A stretch of 64,000 bases of DNA from NCBI RefSeq assembly GCF_004341505.2, contig NZ_SLYP02000001.1, positions 1,747,001-1,811,000 on the forward strand, written 5' to 3'. Positions 53,614 to 62,913 of the stretch are shown here, piece by piece. This stretch comes from Sphingomonas sp. JUb134 (GTDB lineage: Bacteria > Pseudomonadota > Alphaproteobacteria > Sphingomonadales > Sphingomonadaceae). Below the pieces are notes generated by a model, which had not been told where the DNA came from, ran no database searches, and was given only the letters and a program-made list of their open reading frames with translations. The translations under genes and the position numbers were made by a program. Numbering within the stretch: position 1 is the first letter of the stretch; each line of letters opens with the position of its first letter.

Positions 53614-55086
53614 ATGCTCGACCGGCGACAGCTTCTTCTGGCCGGGGCGAGTGGCGCGACAGGCCTGCTGGCGGGCTGTGCGCAGACGGAGCGCCTGCTG
53701 AGCGCGGCGCTGGGGCCGCTTCCGACGCCCGTGCCCGAGGACGGCGTCGAACTGCCGAGGCTGGTTGCCGAAATCCAGCAGCGCACCTTTCGATATTTCT
53801 GGGAAACTACCGATCCCAAGACCGGTCTTGCGCCGGATCGCTGGCCGACCCCCTCGTTTGCGTCGATCGCGGCAGTGGGGTTTGCGCTGACCGCCTATCC
53901 GATCGGCGTCGTGCATGGTTGGGTGACGCGAGCCGCGGCGCGCACGCGTACGCTGGCGACGCTCGAATTCTTTGCCGACGCGCCGCAAGGACCGGGCGAA
54001 ACCGGGTTCAGCGGCTACAAGGGCTTCTTCTACCACTTCCTGGGCGTGACCAGGGGGCATCGCTTCGCCCGAGCAGAGCTTTCGACCGTCGACACGGCGC
54101 TGCTCCTGGGCGGCATTCTCTTCGCTCAAAGCTGGTTCGACGGCGATCATCCCGACGAAGTGCGCATCCGCGCGCTCGCAGACCAAATCTATGCCGCGGT
54201 CGAGTGGAACTGGATCACCCCGCGGGCACCGTTCCTGTCGATGGGCTGGCACCCGGAGAGCGGTTTCATCCGCCACGACTGGGAAATCTACAACGAGGGC
54301 ATGCTCCTCTACGTGCTGGCGCTAGGCTCCCCCACCCATGCGTTGCCGGCGGAGACCTGGGATGCATGGTCGCAACAGTTCGAACCCAGCTGGACGGGGC
54401 GCTTCGGCGGCGACCCCTATCTGCACTTCGCCCCCATGTTCGGGCACCAATACAGCCACGTCTGGATCGACTTCCGCGGCATCCGCGACACCTACATGAC
54501 AGGCAAGGACCTCGACTATTTCGAGAACAGCCGCCGGGCGACCTATGCGCAGCGCGCCTACGCTGCCGACAACCCCGCCGGCTGGACCGGCTATAGCGCG
54601 GACGTGTGGGGGCTGACCGCGTGCGATGGCCCGGGTGACTTCAAGGTGCGCCTCGACGGACGGGAGCGGGAGTTCTTCAGCTATTCCGCCCGCGGTCCGG
54701 GCGACCGGGACGATGGTACGCTGGCGCCAACGGCCGCCCTGGGATCGATCGCCTTCGCGCCCGAGATCGTCGTGCCGGCGGTGGAGGCGATGCACGCCCG
54801 CTATGGCGCGGCCATCTATGGGAAATACGGCTTCCTCGATGCGTTCAACCCGACGATGACCGCGCCGAACGTGGGGCTGAAGCACGGCAAGGTCGTGCCC
54901 GGCGTCGGCTGGGTCGATGTCGACTATCTCGGCATCGACCAGGGGCCGATCGTCTGCATGATCGAGAATTGGCGTTCCGGCCTCATCTGGAAGACCATGC
55001 AGAAGAACCCGCACATCCGCCGCGGGCTTGAGCGGGCGGGCTTCACCGGCGGCTGGCTCTCCGCAGCCGGAGGGGCCGGCGCCTAG
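53614..55086 (+). CDS. Glucoamylase-domain glycoside hydrolase (GH144-like) lipoprotein
   Basis: 490 residues. The N-terminus RRQLLLAGASGATGLLAGC carries Arg-Arg and a lipobox (Cys22), so it is exported and lipidated. The rest is one (alpha/alpha)6 Glycoamylase domain (PF10091-type) with FRYFWETTDPKTGL, SGYKGFFYHFL, MGWHPESGFI, WEIYNEGMLLY and GPIVCMIENWRSGL. This family includes the GH144 endo-beta-1,2-glucanases. The start is the ATG after GAAAGGTG; an upstream ATG at 53557 lies in the terminator. Probably makes beta-glucan oligosaccharides for BglX and the transporters. Confidence 0.88.
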   Translation: MLDRRQLLLAGASGATGLLAGCAQTERLLSAALGPLPTPVPEDGVELPRLVAEIQQRTFRYFWETTDPKTGLAPDRWPTPSFASIAAVGFALTAYPIGVVHGWVTRAAARTRTLATLEFFADAPQGPGETGFSGYKGFFYHFLGVTRGHRFARAELSTVDTALLLGGILFAQSWFDGDHPDEVRIRALADQIYAAVEWNWITPRAPFLSMGWHPESGFIRHDWEIYNEGMLLYVLALGSPTHALPAETWDAWSQQFEPSWTGRFGGDPYLHFAPMFGHQYSHVWIDFRGIRDTYMTGKDLDYFENSRRATYAQRAYAADNPAGWTGYSADVWGLTACDGPGDFKVRLDGREREFFSYSARGPGDRDDGTLAPTAALGSIAFAPEIVVPAVEAMHARYGAAIYGKYGFLDAFNPTMTAPNVGLKHGKVVPGVGWVDVDYLGIDQGPIVCMIENWRSGLIWKTMQKNPHIRRGLERAGFTGGWLSAAGGAGA

Positions 55087-55114
55087 CTTTTGCTGGAGGC
55101 GCCGGCGGAGCGGC

Positions 55115-55522
55115 CTAGTTCTTGGTCGCGCCCACCTTGCTGTAGGGGACGAACTCGCTCAGGCCGATCGAGCCGGACGAGAAGCGGCTGGTCCGGCTCA
55201 CCAGCTGGACGATGTCGATGCTGCACAGCTGCGACGTGAACGTCTTGGTGACGAGGATGTCGTCGTTGTCGAGGGTCGAGGCGCCGGAGGGACGATTGAC
55301 GTACACGGTGCCGTTGTACATCCGATACAGGATCGCAGTCCGGTCGATGATCTCGGTCGATCGGATGTCCCGCAGGTTGATGCACTTGACGGGTTCTCCC
55401 GCTGTGCGCCCTTCGAGCGCCTTGGCGAGCTTCGCCTCGTAGCGGCTGTTGTCCTGGGGCGCGGCGGAGGCAGTACCGCCCGCAAGCAGTGCGGCGGCGA
55501 GAAGAGCGAAACGGAGACGCAT
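55115..55522 (-). CDS. Small secreted protein of unknown function
   Basis: 135 residues with a clear signal peptide (MRLRFALLAAALLAGGTASA). The mature part KCINLRDIRSTEIIDRTAILYRM and QLCSIDIVQL has two Cys that may form a disulfide. The pattern is common in small sphingomonad envelope proteins. AAGGT lies upstream of the ATG. It is convergent with the GH144-like gene and divergent from mmsA. No function is known to me. Confidence 0.75.
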   Translation of the reverse strand: MRLRFALLAAALLAGGTASAAPQDNSRYEAKLAKALEGRTAGEPVKCINLRDIRSTEIIDRTAILYRMYNGTVYVNRPSGASTLDNDDILVTKTFTSQLCSIDIVQLVSRTSRFSSGSIGLSEFVPYSKVGATKN

Positions 55523-55673
55523 CGCGGATACCTTTCGTTGATTGCTACGCAAATGCCACAGCGGTGCTGAACGATCGATGAGCAAGATTGTCCCGCGGCT
55601 TCATCCGGGTTAGTTGAAACAAAATTACAGGCAGACGGCCAGCAGACGCCGCGCCTGCGAGGAGAGAGAGCCG

Positions 55674-57206
55674 ATGCGTTTCATCGACCATGTCGTCGCG
55701 CGAGCCGACGACGCGCCAGCCGGCGGCCGGACGGGCCGCGTGTTCGATCCCAACAGCGGCCAGGTGCAGGCGGAGGTGCGGCTGGGGTCGCGGGCCGACC
55801 TCGACCGGGCGGTAGCCGCAGCCGAGGCGGCGCAGCCCGGCTGGGCCGCAACCAACCCGCAGCGTCGGGCTCGCGTCATGTTCCGCTTCAAGGAACTGGT
55901 CGAGGCGGAGATGGACAGCCTCGCACGGCTGCTGTCCTCCGAACATGGCAAGGTGCTGGCGGATTCGCGCGGCGACATCCAACGGGGCCTCGAGGTGGTG
56001 GAGTTCGCCTGCGGCATCCCCCACGCCTTGAAGGGCGAGTATAGTCTGGGGGCAGGGCCGGGGATCGACGTCTTCTCCATGCGCCAGCCGATCGGCATCG
56101 GTGCGGGCATCACCCCGTTCAACTTCCCCGCGATGATCCCGATGTGGATGTTCGGCATCGCGATCGCCTGCGGCAACGCCTTCATCCTCAAACCCAGCGA
56201 GCGCGATCCGAGCGTACCGGTGCGTCTGGCCGAACTGATGCTGGAGGCCGGCGCGCCGGAAGGCATTTTGCAGGTCGTGCACGGGGACAAGGAGATGGTG
56301 GATGCGATCCTCGACCACCCCGCCATTGCCGGCGTCAGCTTCGTCGGCAGCTCCGACATCGCGCACTACGTGTACCGCCGCGGGGCCGAGGCGGGGAAGC
56401 GGGTGCAGGCGATGGGCGGGGCCAAGAACCACGGCGTGGTGCTGCCCGATGCCGACCTCGACCAGGTGGTCGCCGACCTGGCGGGCGCGGCGTTCGGCTC
56501 GGCGGGCGAGCGCTGCATGGCGCTGCCGGTGGTGGTGCCGGTTGGCGAGCGTACCGCGGAAGCGCTGCGGGAGAAGCTGATCCCGGCGATCGAGGCGCTT
56601 CGCGTCGGGGTCTCGACTGACCCGGAGGCGCATTACGGGCCAGTGGTCACGGCCGAGCACCGCGCGCGGATCGAGGGCTGGATCCAGCGTGGCGTCGAAG
56701 AGGGTGCCGAACTCGTCGTCGACGGCCGCGGCTTCGCGCTGCAAGGGCACGAGCAGGGCTTCTTCATCGGCCCCTCGCTGTTCGACCGCGTGACGCCGGA
56801 CATGGCGAGCTATCGCGAGGAGATCTTCGGCCCGGTGCTCCAGATCGTCCGCGCGCCCGATTTCGAGACGGCGCTGAAGCTCCCGTCCCAGCATCAATAC
56901 GGCAATGGCGTCGCGATCTTCACCCGGAACGGCCACGCCGCGCGCGAATTCGCCGCGCGGGTGAACGTCGGCATGGTGGGGATCAACGTGCCGATCCCCG
57001 TGCCGGTCGCCTACCACAGCTTTGGCGGGTGGAAGCGCTCGGGCTTCGGCGACTCCAACCAGCACGGCATGGAGGGCGTCCGCTTCTGGACGAAGGTGAA
57101 GACAGTCACCCAGCGTTGGCCCGACGGATCGGCGCTCCCGACCGGAAGCGAGGACGGCGGACCCAGCCGCGTGCAGGACGCCTTCGTCATCCCCACGATG
57201 GGGTGA
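55674..57206 (+). CDS. mmsA: CoA-acylating methylmalonate-semialdehyde dehydrogenase
   Basis: Converts methylmalonate semialdehyde with CoA and NAD+ to propionyl-CoA, the last step of valine (and myo-inositol) breakdown. The 510-residue ALDH fold has GITPFNFPAMIPMWMF, the nucleophile Cys281 in FGSAGERCMAL and NVGMVGINVPIPVPVA, a motif set characteristic of MmsA. The start MRFIDH follows GGAGAGAG. First gene of the distal valine operon. Confidence 0.94.
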   Translation: MRFIDHVVARADDAPAGGRTGRVFDPNSGQVQAEVRLGSRADLDRAVAAAEAAQPGWAATNPQRRARVMFRFKELVEAEMDSLARLLSSEHGKVLADSRGDIQRGLEVVEFACGIPHALKGEYSLGAGPGIDVFSMRQPIGIGAGITPFNFPAMIPMWMFGIAIACGNAFILKPSERDPSVPVRLAELMLEAGAPEGILQVVHGDKEMVDAILDHPAIAGVSFVGSSDIAHYVYRRGAEAGKRVQAMGGAKNHGVVLPDADLDQVVADLAGAAFGSAGERCMALPVVVPVGERTAEALREKLIPAIEALRVGVSTDPEAHYGPVVTAEHRARIEGWIQRGVEEGAELVVDGRGFALQGHEQGFFIGPSLFDRVTPDMASYREEIFGPVLQIVRAPDFETALKLPSQHQYGNGVAIFTRNGHAAREFAARVNVGMVGINVPIPVPVAYHSFGGWKRSGFGDSNQHGMEGVRFWTKVKTVTQRWPDGSALPTGSEDGGPSRVQDAFVIPTMG

Positions 57207-57266
57207 TCTGCCCACCAGCCACAGGGCCGATCGGCCGGAACGACACAGACGAGTTGTACCCTGAAC

Positions 57267-58412
57267 ATGACAAACCAGTTCGACCTCACCGAGGACCAGC
57301 GCGAGATCCAGGATCTGGCGCGGCGGTTCACCGCCGATCGCATCACGCCGCATGCAGGCGAGTGGGACGAGAAGCACATCTTCCCGCGCGACACGATCAA
57401 GGCGGCCGCCGAACTCGGTTTCGCCGCCATCTATGTGTCGGAGGAGCAAGGAGGCATCGGCCTCGGCCGGCTGGAGGCGGCGCTGATCATGGAGGCGATG
57501 GCTTATGGCTGTCCCTCCACCAGCGCGTTCATCTCCATCCACAACATGGCGTCGTGGATGCTCGACCGTTTCGGCTCGGACGCGCTCAAGGCCAAGTACC
57601 TTCCGGACCTCGTCACGATGGAGCGGATGGCGAGCTATTGCCTGACCGAGCCGTCGTCCGGCTCCGACGCGGCGGCGCTGCGAACGCGGGCCGTGCGTGA
57701 CGGCGACGACTATGTGCTGACCGGCACCAAGCAGTTCATCTCCGGCGCGGGCGAGAACGACGTCTACCTCGTCATGGCGCGGACGGGGGAGGAGGGGCCG
57801 CGCGGCATCTCCTGCATCGTGGTGGAAAAGGAGATGCCAGGCGTCTCCTTTGGCGCGCAGGAGCGCAAGCTCGGGTGGCACTCCCAGCCGACCGCGCAGG
57901 TGAACCTGGACGGCGTGCGCGTGCCGGCCGAGAACCTTGTGGGACAGGAGGGCGAGGGGTTCCGCTTCGCGATGATGGGGCTCGACGGGGGGCGGCTGAA
58001 CATCGGCGCCTGTTCGCTGGGCGGCGCGCAGCGCTGCCTGGACGAGGCCATCCGCTACACCCGCGATCGCAAGCAGTTCGGTCGTGCCCTTGCCGACTTC
58101 CAGAACACCCAGTTCACCCTCGCCGACATGGATACCGAGCTGCAGGCGGCCCGCGCGCTTCTCTATACCGCGGCGGCCAAGGTCACGGCGGAGGCGCCGG
58201 ACAAGACGCGCTTTGCCGCGATGGCCAAACGCTTCGCCACGGACACGGGATCGTCCGTGGTCGATCGTGCGCTCCAGCTCCATGGCGGCTACGGCTATCT
58301 GATGGACTATCCGATCGAACGTTTCTGGCGCGACCTGCGCGTCCATTCGATCCTAGAGGGGACGAACCAGGTGATGCGTATGATCGTGGGCCGGGAACTG
58401 GTGCGCGAATGA
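57267..58412 (+). CDS. Isobutyryl-CoA dehydrogenase-type acyl-CoA dehydrogenase
   Basis: 381-residue FAD flavoenzyme. Family signatures are YCLTEPSSGSDAAALRT and, near the end, QLHGGYGYLMDYPIERFWRD with the catalytic Glu in LEGTNQVMRM. By its place between mmsA and the HIB-CoA hydrolase it should oxidise isobutyryl-CoA to methacrylyl-CoA. The assignment of chain specificity is from context. It overlaps the next gene by ATGA. Confidence 0.92.
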   Translation: MTNQFDLTEDQREIQDLARRFTADRITPHAGEWDEKHIFPRDTIKAAAELGFAAIYVSEEQGGIGLGRLEAALIMEAMAYGCPSTSAFISIHNMASWMLDRFGSDALKAKYLPDLVTMERMASYCLTEPSSGSDAAALRTRAVRDGDDYVLTGTKQFISGAGENDVYLVMARTGEEGPRGISCIVVEKEMPGVSFGAQERKLGWHSQPTAQVNLDGVRVPAENLVGQEGEGFRFAMMGLDGGRLNIGACSLGGAQRCLDEAIRYTRDRKQFGRALADFQNTQFTLADMDTELQAARALLYTAAAKVTAEAPDKTRFAAMAKRFATDTGSSVVDRALQLHGGYGYLMDYPIERFWRDLRVHSILEGTNQVMRMIVGRELVRE

Positions 58413-59455
58413 GCGGCGAGGTCCTGACGGCAGTAGAGGGCAAGGCCGGACGTATCCGGCTCAACCGACCGCGAGCGCTCCACGCGCTGAACGAGGCGAT
58501 GTGCGCCACCATGCTGGAGGCGATCGAAGCCTGGCGCGGGGACGCGGCCGTGGAGATCGTGCTGATCGACCACGCGGAGGGCCGCGGCTTTTGCGCAGGG
58601 GGCGACGTGCGGCGTGCTGCCGAAAGCGGCAAGGGGGACGGCGTCGAGGCGCGGGCGTTCTTCGCGACCGAATACCGCCTCAACCATCGGCTCTTCACCT
58701 ACGCCAAGCCGGTCGTCGCCTTCATGGACGGGGTGGTGATGGGTGGCGGCGTCGGTATCTCGCAGCCGGCGCGCTTTCGGATCGCGACCGAGAACACGCT
58801 GTTCGCCATGCCCGAGACCGCAATCGGCCTATTTCCCGACGTGGGCGGCGGCTGGTATCTGTCGCGCCTGCCGGGCCGGATAGGGCAATATCTTGCGCTG
58901 ACCGGCGCCCGCATCGGCGGTGCCGAATGCCACGCGCTGGGCCTCGCCACCCATTATATCCCTTCCGAACGCCTGGAGACCGCCAAGGCGCGGCTGAGCG
59001 AGGCGCCGCAGGAAGCCGCTGGCATTCTCGACGCACTCTCGGATGAGCCCCCATCCGCGGCTATCCTGGAGCATCGGGAGGCGATCGATCGCCTGTTCGC
59101 GTCGGATCGACTGGAGGAAATCCTGGCGGCGTTGGATGCGGATGGCGGCGACTGGGCAACCGAGCAACTGTCGGTGCTGCGCAGCCGATCGCCGCTATCG
59201 ATGAAGGTCGCGCTCAAGCTGCTGCTGGAAGGCGCGACCATGCCGACCTTCGAAGACGAGATGCGCCAGGAATATGCGGTGGCTGCCCACATCGTGCAGC
59301 GCCCCGACTTTGCCGAAGGGGTGCGCGCGGTGCTGGTCGACAAGGACAATGCGCCCCGCTGGGACCCGGCGACGCCCGAAGGCGTGACCGACCACATGAT
59401 CGACCGAATCTTCGCACCCCTGGACGCGGAGAGCGAATGGAGCCCCGAGGGCTGA
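58409..59455 (+). CDS. 3-hydroxyisobutyryl-CoA hydrolase (crotonase fold)
   Basis: 348 residues, about 90 longer than an ordinary enoyl-CoA hydratase and matching the HIBYL-CoA hydrolase group. The oxyanion motifs are GFCAGGDVR near 53 and VVMGGGVGISQPARFRIATE near 105. The active-site acid is in MPETAIGLFPDVGGGWYLSRL. Releases free 3-hydroxyisobutyrate from its CoA ester. Coupled to the acyl-CoA dehydrogenase by a 4-bp overlap. Confidence 0.92.
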   Translation: MSGEVLTAVEGKAGRIRLNRPRALHALNEAMCATMLEAIEAWRGDAAVEIVLIDHAEGRGFCAGGDVRRAAESGKGDGVEARAFFATEYRLNHRLFTYAKPVVAFMDGVVMGGGVGISQPARFRIATENTLFAMPETAIGLFPDVGGGWYLSRLPGRIGQYLALTGARIGGAECHALGLATHYIPSERLETAKARLSEAPQEAAGILDALSDEPPSAAILEHREAIDRLFASDRLEEILAALDADGGDWATEQLSVLRSRSPLSMKVALKLLLEGATMPTFEDEMRQEYAVAAHIVQRPDFAEGVRAVLVDKDNAPRWDPATPEGVTDHMIDRIFAPLDAESEWSPEG

Positions 59456-59460
59456 AGGAG
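59455..59460 (+). promoter_or_regulatory. Shine-Dalgarno deciding a TTG start
   Basis: AAGGAG overlaps the stop of the upstream gene and lies 7 nt before TTG 59468. No better ATG exists near the conserved N-terminus AEYETILVE, so TTG is the start. Confidence 0.75.
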
Positions 59461-59467
59461 ACCTGCA

Positions 59468-60244
59468 TTGGCTGAATATGAGACCATCCTGGTCGAGCAG
59501 CGCGAGGCGGTGACGCTGATCACGCTCAACCGGCCCAAGGCGCTCAACGCGCTCAATGCGCAGGTGCTCGCCGACCTGATCGCCGCGCTTGCCGCCTTCG
59601 ACGCAGATGCCTCGCAGGGATGCGCGGTCATCACCGGCAGCGAGAAGGCGTTCGCCGCCGGCGCCGACATCAAGGAAATGGCGGAGATGGGCTTTGCCGA
59701 CATGTACGGCACCAACCATTTCGCCGGGTATGAGCGCATCACCGCCACCCGCAAGCCGGTGATCGCGGCGGTCGCGGGCTATGCGCTGGGCGGCGGCTGC
59801 GAGCTGGCGATGATGTGCGACTTCATCCTTGCCGCCGACACCGCGAAGTTCGGCCAGCCCGAGATCAAGCTGGGCGTATCGCCGGGCATGGGCGGGTCAC
59901 AGCGGCTCGTGCGAGCCGTCGGCAAGGCGAAGGCGATGGAGATGTGCCTGACCGGCCGGATGATGGACGCCGAGGAGGCGGAGCGCGCCGGCCTCGTCAG
60001 CCGGGTGGTGCCCGCCGCCGATCTTGTCGAGGAAGCGGTGAAGACCGCCGCCACCATCGCAGGCATGGCGCCGCTGGCGGTCAAGGCGAACAAGGAGATG
60101 GTGAACGCCGCCTTCGAGACCGGGCTTGCCCAAGGCATCCATTTCGAGCGTCGGCTGTTCCACGGGCTCTTCGCCACCGCAGACCAGAAGGAAGGCATGG
60201 CCGCCTTCGTCGAGAAGCGGCCGGGCAATTGGACGGGCCGCTGA
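59468..60244 (+). CDS. Enoyl-CoA hydratase
   Basis: 258-residue crotonase, starting with TTG. The motifs are [14 protein letters not shown] near 60, [19 protein letters not shown] near 100 with the first catalytic Glu, and [19 protein letters not shown] with the second. In this operon it should hydrate methacrylyl-CoA to 3-hydroxyisobutyryl-CoA, although such enzymes act on other short enoyl-CoAs too. Confidence 0.93.
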   Translation: MAEYETILVEQREAVTLITLNRPKALNALNAQVLADLIAALAAFDADASQGCAVITGSEKAFAAGADIKEMAEMGFADMYGTNHFAGYERITATRKPVIAAVAGYALGGGCELAMMCDFILAADTAKFGQPEIKLGVSPGMGGSQRLVRAVGKAKAMEMCLTGRMMDAEEAERAGLVSRVVPAADLVEEAVKTAATIAGMAPLAVKANKEMVNAAFETGLAQGIHFERRLFHGLFATADQKEGMAAFVEKRPGNWTGR

Positions 60245-60267
60245 GGCAGGCGGAGAGAGGGTAGCAT

Positions 60268-61152
60268 ATGGCACGGATCGGCTTCATCGGCCTTGGCAAC
60301 ATGGGCGGCGGCATGGCCGCGAACCTGGCGAAGGCAGGGCACGACGTCCGCGCCTTCGACCTTTCGCAAGAGGCGCTGGAGCGTGCCCGCAAGGCTGGAT
60401 GCCTGCCGACGGAGAGCGCGCGGGCGGCTGCCGAGGGCGCCGAAGCGGTGGTGACGATGCTCCCCGCGGGGCAGCATGTCGCACAAGTCTATGAGGAAGC
60501 GGTGTTCGGCGTGGCCGCACCAGGGGCGGTTCTGATCGACAGCTCCACCATCGACGTCGCGACCGCGCGCCAGCTGGCCGAGGCGGCGACGGCCAAGGGG
60601 CTGCTCGCCGTCGATGCACCGGTCTCCGGCGGGATCGCCGGCGCGGCCGCCGGAACGCTGACGTTCATGGTCGGCGGAAGCGAGGAGGCATTCGCGGCCG
60701 CCCAGCCGCTGTTGCAGGCGATGGGCAAGGCGGTGATCCATGCAGGCGGGGCGGGAGCCGGGCAGGCGGCCAAGGCCTGCAACAACATGCTGCTGGGCGC
60801 GACCATGATCGCCACCTGCGAGGCGTTCGTCCTGGCCGAGCGGCTGGGGCTCGACCCGCAGACCTTCTACGACATCAGCTCGGCAAGTTCCGGGCAGAGC
60901 TGGTCGATGACGACCTATTGCCCCGTGCCGGGCGTGGGGCCGGAGACGCCGGCAGATCACGACTACCAGGGCGGATTCGCCGCAGCCCTGATGCTCAAGG
61001 ACCTGCGGCTGGCGCTCGACGCGGCGAGCGGCGCCAATGTCGACACGCCGATGGGCGCGCGGGCGGCGGAGCTCTATGGCAGCTTCGTGGCGCAAGGGGG
61101 TGCCGGCACCGACTTTTCCGGCATCATCCGGATGCTCGACCGGCAGGGTTGA
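60268..61152 (+). CDS. mmsB: 3-hydroxyisobutyrate dehydrogenase
   Basis: Oxidises 3-hydroxyisobutyrate to methylmalonate semialdehyde. The 294 residues have the NAD-binding GFIGLGNMGGGMA at 5-17, the substrate motif DAPVSGGIAGA near 117 and the catalytic Lys in GAGQAAKACNNMLLG near 170. Last gene of the valine operon, followed by a strong terminator. Confidence 0.95.
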   Translation: MARIGFIGLGNMGGGMAANLAKAGHDVRAFDLSQEALERARKAGCLPTESARAAAEGAEAVVTMLPAGQHVAQVYEEAVFGVAAPGAVLIDSSTIDVATARQLAEAATAKGLLAVDAPVSGGIAGAAAGTLTFMVGGSEEAFAAAQPLLQAMGKAVIHAGGAGAGQAAKACNNMLLGATMIATCEAFVLAERLGLDPQTFYDISSASSGQSWSMTTYCPVPGVGPETPADHDYQGGFAAALMLKDLRLALDAASGANVDTPMGARAAELYGSFVAQGGAGTDFSGIIRMLDRQG

Positions 61153-61155
61153 GGG

Positions 61156-61197
61156 CAAGCGCCGCCAAGCAGTGCTTGGCCGCGCGGCTTGTTTTTT
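61156..61197 (+). terminator. Intrinsic terminator of the valine operon
   Basis: CCAAGC-AGT-GCTTGG forms a 6-bp inner stem, and CAAGC/GCTTG pair outside it, ending in T6 (61192-61197). It begins 4 bp after the mmsB stop. Confidence 0.85.
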
Positions 61198-61253
61198 GAC
61201 TTGGCTTCCTGGGCACCGGGCGACAGGAGCCGGTCTTCCAACACGGTGGACCG

Positions 61254-61943
61254 ATGCGCCTTTTCTTTGCCCCCATTCTTGCCGGTGCAAACCTGCCGGA
61301 TCGCCTGCTCGCCTGCCTGGGCGGGGTGCTCGGGATCGCGCTCACCAGTGCGATCAGCTTCTGGGCGCTCGGCGACGCGACGTCACTGCCGCTGCTCGTT
61401 GCGCCCATGGGCGCGGCGGCGGTGCTGGTGTTCGCGGTGCCGGCAAGCCCGCTCGCCCAGCCCTGGTCCGTCGTCGGCGGCAACATCGTCTCCGCGCTCG
61501 TCGGGGTGACGGCGGCGAAGTTGGTGCCGGTGCCGCACCTGGCGGCGGGGATCGCGGTCGGCGGCGCGATCCTGGCGATGTCGCTGCTGCGCTGCCTCCA
61601 TCCGCCAGGGGGGGCCGCGGCACTAACCGCAGTGGTCGGCGGCCCCGTGGTGCTGTCGGCCGGCTATGGTTTCGCGTTCGTGCCGGTGGGCATCAATGCC
61701 GTGCTGCTGATGGTGGCGGGCGTCCTGTTCCACCGCTTCTCAGGGCACTCGTACCCGCACCGGCCGGTGCCGGTCGCGCCACGTGCGCCCTTGCCCGTCG
61801 AGAGCGTGCCGCACCCGGAGGATCTGGACCGCGCGCTGGAGGACCTCGGCGAGACGTTCGACGTCAGCAAGGAAGACCTCGACCTGCTGTTCCAGCGGGT
61901 GGAGCATCATGCGAACGAGAGGCGCGCGCGCAAGCGATCCTAA
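61254..61943 (+). CDS. HPP-family membrane protein without CBS domains
   Basis: 229 residues with about four to five membrane helices and the eponymous motif LRCLHPPGGAAALTAVVGG near 105. The HPP family is linked to nitrite or anion transport in a few members. The C-terminal ~45 residues (PEDLDRALEDLGETFDVSKEDLDLLF) correspond to the linker that in longer family members leads into CBS domains, which are missing here. Confidence 0.85.
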   Translation: MRLFFAPILAGANLPDRLLACLGGVLGIALTSAISFWALGDATSLPLLVAPMGAAAVLVFAVPASPLAQPWSVVGGNIVSALVGVTAAKLVPVPHLAAGIAVGGAILAMSLLRCLHPPGGAAALTAVVGGPVVLSAGYGFAFVPVGINAVLLMVAGVLFHRFSGHSYPHRPVPVAPRAPLPVESVPHPEDLDRALEDLGETFDVSKEDLDLLFQRVEHHANERRARKRS

Positions 61944-61971
61944 GCGCGCTCCGTGCTCCCGTGTTCGCTGA

Positions 61972-62913
61972 TCAGTCGCGAACGGCGATCGTCGCGCCGA
62001 CATGCTCCTGGCCGCGCGCCCCGGCGAGCTTCTCCTGCCGGTGCCGCTCGGCATAGCGGGCGCGATCCTCGTCGCTGCGCTGGTGGTAGCAGGCGGGGCA
62101 GCTGACGCCTTCCTCGAAGAGCGGTGACGCCCGATCGGCGACGCTCACCGGCATGCGGCAGGCATGGCACAATGCGTGGCTGCCTGGCGCCAGGCCATGA
62201 CCCACTGCGACCCGCTGGTCGAAGACGAAGCACTCGCCGTTCCAGCGGCTGTCCTTCTCCGGCACCGTCTCCAGATACTTCAGGATGCCGCCCTTGAGGT
62301 GGTAGACCTCGTCCACGCCCTCCGCCCGGAGGAGCGCCGTCGCCTTTTCACAGCGGATGCCACCGGTGCAGAACATCGCCACCTTGCTCTTGCCCGCCAG
62401 CAGTTCGTCGCGGTGCTCGCGAAACCAGCGCGGGAAGTCGCGAAAGCTCTCCGTCTGCGGATCGACGGCCCCTTCGAAGGTGCCGACCGCCACCTCATAG
62501 GCGTTGCGCGTGTCGATCAGCACCACCTCCGGATCGGCGATCAGGTCGTTCCATTCCTCCGGGGCGACATAGGCGCCAACCTGGCCGACGGGATCGACCT
62601 CCGGCTCACCCATCGTGACGATTTCCTGCTTCAGCCGCACCTTCATGCGGTGGAAGGGCATGGTCGCCGCGCGCGACTCCTTGTGCTCCAGTTCGGCGCA
62701 GCCCGGCAGCGCGCGGATGGCGGCGAGCGCCCCGTCGATGGCCGCATCCGTGCCTGCGATGGTGCCGTTGATCCCCTCCGGCGCGAGCAGCAGCGTGCCT
62801 TTCGCGCCGAGGCTGCAGCACGTGTGGGCGAGGGGCCCCCGCAACGCGGCCGGGTCGGCGAAGGAGGTAAAGCGGTACAGCGCGACGACGCGGATCGGCA
62901 ACGGATCGGACAC
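61972..62913 (-). CDS. trhO: tRNA uridine(34) hydroxylase / rhodanese-like protein TrhO
   Basis: Makes 5-hydroxyuridine at tRNA position 34. The 313 residues have an N-terminal acylphosphatase-like domain (about 1-100, [16 protein letters not shown]) and a rhodanese domain (about 120-220) with the active Cys in [12 protein letters not shown] Cys-rich C-terminal part follows ([21 protein letters not shown]) that may bind zinc. Length and layout match the YceA/TrhO family. Divergent from the acyl-CoA dehydrogenase gene. Confidence 0.93.
   Translation of the reverse strand: MSDPLPIRVVALYRFTSFADPAALRGPLAHTCCSLGAKGTLLLAPEGINGTIAGTDAAIDGALAAIRALPGCAELEHKESRAATMPFHRMKVRLKQEIVTMGEPEVDPVGQVGAYVAPEEWNDLIADPEVVLIDTRNAYEVAVGTFEGAVDPQTESFRDFPRWFREHRDELLAGKSKVAMFCTGGIRCEKATALLRAEGVDEVYHLKGGILKYLETVPEKDSRWNGECFVFDQRVAVGHGLAPGSHALCHACRMPVSVADRASPLFEEGVSCPACYHQRSDEDRARYAERHRQEKLAGARGQEHVGATIAVRD

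Noticed and set aside
50488..54276. 1262-residue minus-strand open frame across the TonB receptor
   Set aside because: It is antisense to a receptor with clear family motifs. The composition is Arg/Ala/Val-rich, typical of high-GC shadow frames.
55076..55107. CCGGCGCC...GGCGCCGG inverted repeat at the end of the GH144-like gene
   Set aside because: It is self-complementary GC-rich sequence over a stop codon, with a long loop and no T run; no reason to call a terminator.
55545..58346. 933-residue minus-strand open frame opposite mmsA and the acyl-CoA dehydrogenase
   Set aside because: Antisense shadow in GC-rich DNA; no domain, and the plus-strand genes show full catalytic motifs.
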